A DNA stretch of 9,795 nucleotides from Prochlorococcus sp. scB243_496M6. Its GTDB lineage: Bacteria; Cyanobacteriota; Cyanobacteriia; PCC-6307; Cyanobiaceae. Shown here in pieces: positions 6,411 through 9,795 of this stretch. The translations under genes and the position numbers were made by a program. The stretch is from assembly GCA_000635535.1 (NCBI GenBank), contig JFMF01000464.1, forward strand, positions 1 to 9,795, written 5' to 3'. Every line of letters begins with the position of its first letter. Positions within the stretch are counted from its first letter, which is position 1. The notes under the pieces are model-generated. The model did not search any database. It was not told the origin of the DNA and saw nothing but the letters and a program-made list of their open reading frames with translations.

Positions 6411-7322
6411 TTATTTAGTACATATTAAATCAATTAATTTATTATAATCAGAAACTAGTTTTGTATTAATTGCAAATAAGTCAGTTTGCATAATTCCTTT
6501 TTTCCTTGCTGACCATAGCCACTTATTATAAGAAAAGTTATTTTTTTCTTTATTTCTAATTGCAATATTTACTTCTTTTGATGTAGACAATATTGAAGAG
6601 GATATTTTTTTTAAACCAAGATTAGTAAATTCTTGATCTTTTGTCCCAAGGCACATATAGTTTGTATCAAACAAAATAAATTCATTCTCTCGAAGAAATT
6701 TAAGAATTCTATAATCTCCAGAATATTCAATCCATAGGAATTTTGTTTTGGATAGATATTTACTCATTCCTTTTAGAGCAAGATATTCTCCGCCTTGAAG
6801 ATCTAACTTTATAAAATCTATATTGTCTTCTTTTAAAAAATTATCTAATTTAATACAATCTACAAAAAAAGTTTGCAAATTAATTTTTGATTTATTTCTT
6901 ATTAAATGTAAAATTTTAAATTTAATTCTTTTTAAAAATTTTTTTAATATACTTGATGCTTCAATATAACCAAGAGAGCTATATCCTACCATTCCCTTTT
7001 CAGCCCACTTGTCTTTCTTTGATACTACACTTGGGATAGTAAATTCTTTGACAACATTCTCGTTATATAGTGCTTTATCAATCAATTTTATTCTTGAATC
7101 TAAATTCTTAAAAAACCTATGATTTCCCTGAAATGGTTCGAATGCGTAAATTAAACCATTCAGGTTTGTATATTTGCAAATATTTTTAGAAGTTTCACCA
7201 AACCCAGCGCCGCCATCAATAGAAATATTTAAAGGACCAATTGTGTCTTTTATAACTTTTAAAACCTGTACAAAATCTGTGATCTTGTTTTTTGAGAGGA
7301 TATTATTAACATATATACCCAT
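6411..7322 (-). CDS. FkbM-family SAM-dependent methyltransferase
   Basis: This 303-residue protein has the FkbM fold signatures: SAM-binding motif I IDGGAGFGETS (35-45), the post-I acidic YAFEPFQGN (59-67) typical of this family, and FIKLDLQGGEYLALKGM (170-186), which matches the conserved FkbM IKxDxEGxE-type motif (D174, E179). FkbM proteins O-methylate sugars or polyketides and are common in surface-polysaccharide loci. The C-terminal part (about 190-303) is less family-like and may bind the acceptor. No signal peptide or membrane segment is seen, so it is cytoplasmic. It starts at ATG without a visible Shine-Dalgarno site. It lies 145 bases downstream of the other methyltransferase on the same strand and converges with the SIS gene. 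A role in methylating the glycan or its precursor is inferred. Confidence 0.85.
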   Translation of the reverse strand: MGIYVNNILSKNKITDFVQVLKVIKDTIGPLNISIDGGAGFGETSKNICKYTNLNGLIYAFEPFQGNHRFFKNLDSRIKLIDKALYNENVVKEFTIPSVVSKKDKWAEKGMVGYSSLGYIEASSILKKFLKRIKFKILHLIRNKSKINLQTFFVDCIKLDNFLKEDNIDFIKLDLQGGEYLALKGMSKYLSKTKFLWIEYSGDYRILKFLRENEFILFDTNYMCLGTKDQEFTNLGLKKISSSILSTSKEVNIAIRNKEKNNFSYNKWLWSARKKGIMQTDLFAINTKLVSDYNKLIDLICTK

Positions 7323-7414
7323 TAGCTGGTTTTTATAAAAATCATTGTTTTTTATTTTACCTTACGTAATTAAATAAGAAAGAAAAAAATTGATTGTTCT
7401 TAAAGTTATTAATA

Positions 7415-7440
7415 AAATTTATATAAAAAATTTATATAAA
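7415..7440. repeat. Tandem duplication of a 13-bp AT-only unit
   Basis: AAATTTATATAAA occurs twice back to back (7415-7427 and 7428-7440), followed by TTTTT. Each unit contains the palindrome TTTATATAAA, so the DNA can fold into alternative small hairpins. It lies in the spacer just downstream of the class I methyltransferase stop, where it may help termination. Replication slippage is the simple explanation. Confidence 0.6.
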
Positions 7441-7467
7441 TTTTTGAAAGAAAAAAATTTTTTGAAG

Positions 7468-8145
7468 TTACTTTTTTGCAAGGCAAAAAACACCAAATGC
7501 TAATTTATGTGAATCATATTTATTTATAATAAAAAAATCAAATTTACTTAAGATTAATCCAAATGAGAGTTTCCAAGCAAAAGAGATATATTTTCCTAAA
7601 GGTAAATAATTTTTTAGAAATTCTTTAATCATTGAAGACAAGGCAAAGCATGGACCACAAGCTGTTCCAGAATCTATTATGGTAAATCCACTATCTTTTA
7701 CTAATTGTTCTAAACCTGTAAGAGTGATCCCTCTATAGTGATGAGGATAACCGTGATAAGTTTGGAGAAAAGGAACAGCTATAAATAGCAAAGAATTATT
7801 TTTTAAAACTCTATAAAATTCTTTGGTTGCAGCTTCTGGATTACTTAAATGCTCCAAGACTGCTCTACATAAAATGTGATCAACTACATTATCTTTATAA
7901 GGTAATGAATGAGCATCTGATATTAAATCTACGTTTTCCCAAGGACCTATATTTAAATTTGTTTCGCCATAATCCCTTGTTGGACCACCTCCAACTCCAA
8001 GTATAAGTTTATTTTTTGCAAGCCTAGAAATTCTTTTCTCAGCTTTTACACATTTTTTTGAAAAAATAGGATCTATAAAATATGATAAAAACTTTCTAAT
8101 AGAATTTTTAAATAAATAGATTTTGTTTGTAGAACTTTTTTTCAT
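7468..8145 (-). CDS. Class I SAM-dependent methyltransferase (Methyltransf_11 type)
   Basis: With the start chosen here the product has 225 residues. Motif I is LGVGGGPTRDYG (about residues 49-60), the acidic post-motif is DLISDAHSLPY (73-83), and RAVLEHL (94-100) with FYRVLKNNSLLFIAVPF (110-126) gives the Methyltransf_11 pattern. HGYPHHYR (131-138) is a characteristic substrate-side segment. Near the C terminus (about 168-215) there is a hydrophobic stretch, not clearly a membrane span. I chose ATG 8145 because the sequence then begins MKKSS and overlap with the upstream ORF is smallest. ATGs at 8163 and 8217 are in frame and give 231 or 249 residues. No start has a clear ribosome-binding site. 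It probably methylates a sugar or a lipid-linked glycan of the cluster; the acceptor is not identifiable. Confidence 0.8.
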   Translation of the reverse strand: MKKSSTNKIYLFKNSIRKFLSYFIDPIFSKKCVKAEKRISRLAKNKLILGVGGGPTRDYGETNLNIGPWENVDLISDAHSLPYKDNVVDHILCRAVLEHLSNPEAATKEFYRVLKNNSLLFIAVPFLQTYHGYPHHYRGITLTGLEQLVKDSGFTIIDSGTACGPCFALSSMIKEFLKNYLPLGKYISFAWKLSFGLILSKFDFFIINKYDSHKLAFGVFCLAKK

Positions 8146-8314
8146 TATATTCTTGATCGACATTTGCGTAATATTCTGCGGTAGGCGAATTTCCAAAGTT
8201 GATGCTAACAATATCATTGCAATCTTTTTTTTGATTAATTTTAATAGGTTTAAATCTAAATAGTTTTTTGTCTAGTTGAGTTTGTAGAGAAATTCTAGGG
8301 GGTTTATATACCAT
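8108..8314 (-). CDS. Short hypothetical ORF overlapping the methyltransferase start
   Basis: The 68-codon ORF starts at ATG 8314 and overlaps the methyltransferase frame by 38-110 bases, depending on that gene's start. I do not recognise the protein. It is polar and Lys/Asn/Tyr-rich, with no signal peptide or membrane segment. The first 40 codons favour A/T in third positions as the neighbours do, which suggests real coding. The methyltransferase frame and this frame would join if one base were removed from the A7 run at 8142-8136. It could therefore be the N-terminal part of a longer methyltransferase, a small separate gene, or a truncated remnant. A chance ORF cannot be excluded. Confidence 0.35.
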   Translation of the reverse strand: MVYKPPRISLQTQLDKKLFRFKPIKINQKKDCNDIVSINFGNSPTAEYYANVDQEYNEKKFYKQNLFI

Positions 8315-8800
8315 GCTAAAAAATAATTATTTTTAATTTATTATAAGGTTACCTTGAAACAGATTTGATTATTTAAAATATATTAAATTAACTTATTCCA
8401 TTGTAAGCAATTATGAGAGATTTTTTATTTTAGCTTAATTTATTTCTTCTATAAACTTTTTGAAATGTGGAATTAGTAGATCTACCCATTATCCGCTATG
8501 TGATCGTCATCAAAAAAATCTTCTTTTTTACTATCTTTAAATTTTAAATTTCAGTAATGTTAATTAAATTATTTTGATTTTCTCGAATTAATTAAAGCAT
8601 CTTTAATTTATTTTCCAAGATCAGCTTTGGTACAGCCTTTAAGAATTTCAGTTACTTTATACCCAACCTATTTGCAAGACTTACTGGTCGCAGAAGAGGT
8701 CGCTGAGAGGTCATATTTTGCGATATTTTACCTTATCAAAACGTATTGTTATCTTATGAAAATTAGTCAAACTATTTGGTATAACAAGCGAAAACCTTGA
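8315..8800. other. Non-coding stretch between the methyltransferase block and tRNA-Ala
   Basis: I see no intact gene in these 486 bases. On the minus strand there is a possible decayed small ORF (8569-8714) and a short acidic open stretch around 8470-8530 (KKEDFFDDDH) closed by stops. Base composition rises visibly in G+C from about 8630 toward the tRNA. This fits a junction between island and chromosome backbone at the tRNA 3' side. No integrase gene and no second copy of the tRNA 3' end were found in the window. Confidence 0.55.
8569..8714 (-). pseudogene. Possible decayed small protein gene
   Basis: From ATG 8714 the minus strand reads about 20 residues ending SLANRLGIK and a stop. In another frame it continues YKVTEILKGCTKADLGK, stop (8610-8608), IKDALINSRKSK, stop (8571-8569). 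A single frameshift near 8660 and one nonsense codon would restore a protein of roughly 47 residues with plausible composition. I do not recognise the family. The reading is short enough to be chance, so confidence is low. Confidence 0.2.
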
Positions 8801-8873
8801 TGGAGCCAAGCGGAATTGAACCGCTGACCCCCTGCATGCCATGCAGGTGCTCTACCAGCTGAGCTATGGCCCC
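8801..8873 (-). tRNA. tRNA-Ala (anticodon GGC)
   Basis: The minus strand folds into a complete 73-nt cloverleaf. The acceptor GGGGCCA pairs with TGGCTCC, with one G-T and discriminator A73. The D arm is GCTC/GAGC with loop AGCTGGTA. The anticodon stem CCTGC/GCAGG carries loop ATGGCAT (anticodon GGC). The T stem AGCGG/CCGCT has loop TTCAATT. The bases after A73 are TCA, so CCA is not encoded and must be added by tRNA nucleotidyltransferase, as in cyanobacteria. It decodes GCC/GCU alanine codons. Its 3' end faces the carbohydrate gene cluster, the side on which tRNA-integrating elements insert. Confidence 0.97.
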
Positions 8874-9227
8874 AAACCTCGAAACGTCAGTCATATCAAT
8901 CAATCCAAAGATTTCTTTCGTAACGTCCGTAATTCCTATAGTACTTTATAGCGTTTGATTATTGAAATCTGCACCTTAAAATGCACCTAGAGATTTACAA
9001 GTTGTAGCATGCTTTATGGGTCTGTTCTAAAGCAATTCCGCACCTACTTAAAAAGTCAGGTTGGTCATGGCTGGAGTGTAGAAGGAAGAAAAAGCAAAAG
9101 AAAAAGAAATGCAAAAAGAAAAAATGTTCAAACTGGAAAGGGGGTAAATGTATTTGTTATGGCCAATAGACTAGGTACGGTGATTGAAAGTCGATATAAA
9201 ATTGGAGAGATAAAATCCTCTTTTTTT
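8874..9227. other. Spacer between tRNA-Ala and the lyase gene, with an in-frame Lys/Arg-rich extension
   Basis: From 8874 to 9008 I see no gene. From 8991 the lyase frame is open without stops, with ATGs at 9009 and 9159. Translation from 9009 gives a stretch rich in Lys and Arg (about 9081-9125, an A/G-rich run), which may be a low-complexity non-coding tract rather than protein. The heptamer TGCACCT occurs at 8970 and 8982, and GCACCTA again at 9040. No clear promoter for the tRNA or the lyase gene was found. Confidence 0.4.
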
Positions 9228-9795
9228 GTGAAAAAATTATTATACATTTTTCTAGTGTTGATGTGTTTTGCTACTGGTAATTCATACTCATGGGAAAAGG
9301 TACTTGTTCCAGACTATGTAGATAAAAAAACAAAATCTCCTTGGAATTTTTCTGAGGACTTTGAAAATCAAGAAGAAGGAAAATTAAAAGTTGCTAATCC
9401 TAACCCTTCATCCTCAAATCCTCCTTCTGGTGGGGGTATAGAAAAATCATTCAACCAAATATTTCGACTCTACGATAAGGGAGCAGGTTTAAAACCATAT
9501 ACAGTTAAAAAAGATCTTGATGGCAATAAGTATCTTGAAGTTACAGTGAAACATAGATGGAATAATGATCCTCTTAAAGAAGGGACAGGAAAAGAAACAG
9601 AAAGAGCAATATTTGAGACAAAGCAAAGAAGCACTTTAAATAAAGAAATATGGATTGGTTTTAAAACAAGACTGCCTGAAGATTTTAAACATACAGATGG
9701 CAGAGTAACATTTTTTGAATTTAAAAATCGACTTGTATCTATTAGAACGCATCCTCTTGTAAGAATAAGTTTTGATGATGCTGGAAAAACATTAA
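9228..9795 (+). CDS. Secreted polysaccharide-lyase-like protein (heparin lyase I-like fold), 3' end outside window
   Basis: The visible 189 residues begin with a textbook Sec signal peptide if GTG 9228 is the start: MKKLLYIFLVLMCFATGNSYS, with probable cleavage after SYS. The Cys in it lacks a proper lipobox, so a lipoprotein is unlikely. The mature part has a Pro/Ser/Gly-rich linker (about 50-62). A region with ERAIFETKQRS (about 122-132), IWIGFKTRLPEDF (138-150) and RVTFFEFKN (155-163) resembles the polysaccharide-lyase beta-jelly-roll of heparin lyase I-like proteins, where RxE and WYGxxxxLP-type motifs recur. It would act outside the inner membrane on acidic polysaccharide; actual lyase activity is inferred. 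Alternative in-frame starts are ATG 9159 and ATG 9009, which would put 23 or 73 residues before the signal sequence. It lies across the tRNA from the carbohydrate cluster and points away from it. Confidence 0.68.
   Translation, partial: MKKLLYIFLVLMCFATGNSYSWEKVLVPDYVDKKTKSPWNFSEDFENQEEGKLKVANPNPSSSNPPSGGGIEKSFNQIFRLYDKGAGLKPYTVKKDLDGNKYLEVTVKHRWNNDPLKEGTGKETERAIFETKQRSTLNKEIWIGFKTRLPEDFKHTDGRVTFFEFKNRLVSIRTHPLVRISFDDAGKTL

Noticed and set aside
8970..9046. TGCACCT/GCACCTA repeats as attachment or operator sites
   Set aside because: Seven-base units at irregular spacing, with no match to the tRNA end; too weak to call.
9109..9147. Short ORF beginning ATG 9109 in the A/G-rich tract
   Set aside because: Only 12 codons with no other support; the tract is low complexity.
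8652..9190. Homology between the ANRLG-encoding stretches at 8650-8675 (minus) and 9159-9180 (plus)
   Set aside because: Only about 11 of 15 aligned bases match, and similarity does not extend, so chance is adequate.
1..9795. CRISPR array, insertion sequence, or integrase
   Set aside because: No regularly spaced repeats, transposase or recombinase motifs, or terminal inverted repeats were found on reading the window.

Overview
The window is a strongly AT-rich bacterial segment. It carries a surface-carbohydrate (cell-envelope polysaccharide) gene island that ends at a tRNA-Ala(GGC) gene. Low GC, short spacers, few clear Shine-Dalgarno sites and a tRNA without an encoded CCA fit a marine picocyanobacterium such as Prochlorococcus. 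That placement is inference; no taxonomic marker gene is present.

Layout. At the left edge (1-750, +) is the C-terminal SGNH domain of an O-acyltransferase whose front is outside the window. Facing it is a minus-strand cassette. Read in transcription order it has: a CMP-sugar-type cytidylyltransferase fused to a cupin (5246-4110); a class III aminotransferase of the lysine 6-aminotransferase type (4103-2937), in the same frame as the fusion gene and separated from it by one stop codon; a terminator-like hairpin; a short-chain dehydrogenase (2688-1951); and a 3-dehydroquinate-synthase-family sugar-phosphate cyclase (1954-845) that overlaps the dehydrogenase by 4 bp. Divergent from this cassette is a GmhA-like SIS-domain isomerase (5627-6220, +). 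Next come two minus-strand methyltransferases: FkbM type (7322-6411) and class I SAM type (about 8145-7468, preceded by an overlapping 68-codon ORF). A poorly coding stretch (8315-8800) leads to tRNA-Ala(GGC) (8873-8801, -). Beyond the tRNA, a secreted polysaccharide-lyase-like protein starts and runs off the right edge.

How it may fit together. The cyclase, dehydrogenase, aminotransferase, cytidylyltransferase-cupin and sugar-phosphate isomerase look like a pathway to a nucleotide-activated amino sugar or aminocyclitol. The acyltransferase and methyltransferases could decorate the resulting glycan. The sugar-phosphate cyclase beside an aminotransferase and a CMP-transferase resembles the logic of C7N-aminocyclitol pathways, but I cannot assign it to a described pathway. 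Several enzymes differ from their families at catalytic positions (cyclase metal-ligand loop, isomerase ligands). This cassette is the best candidate in the window for undescribed chemistry.
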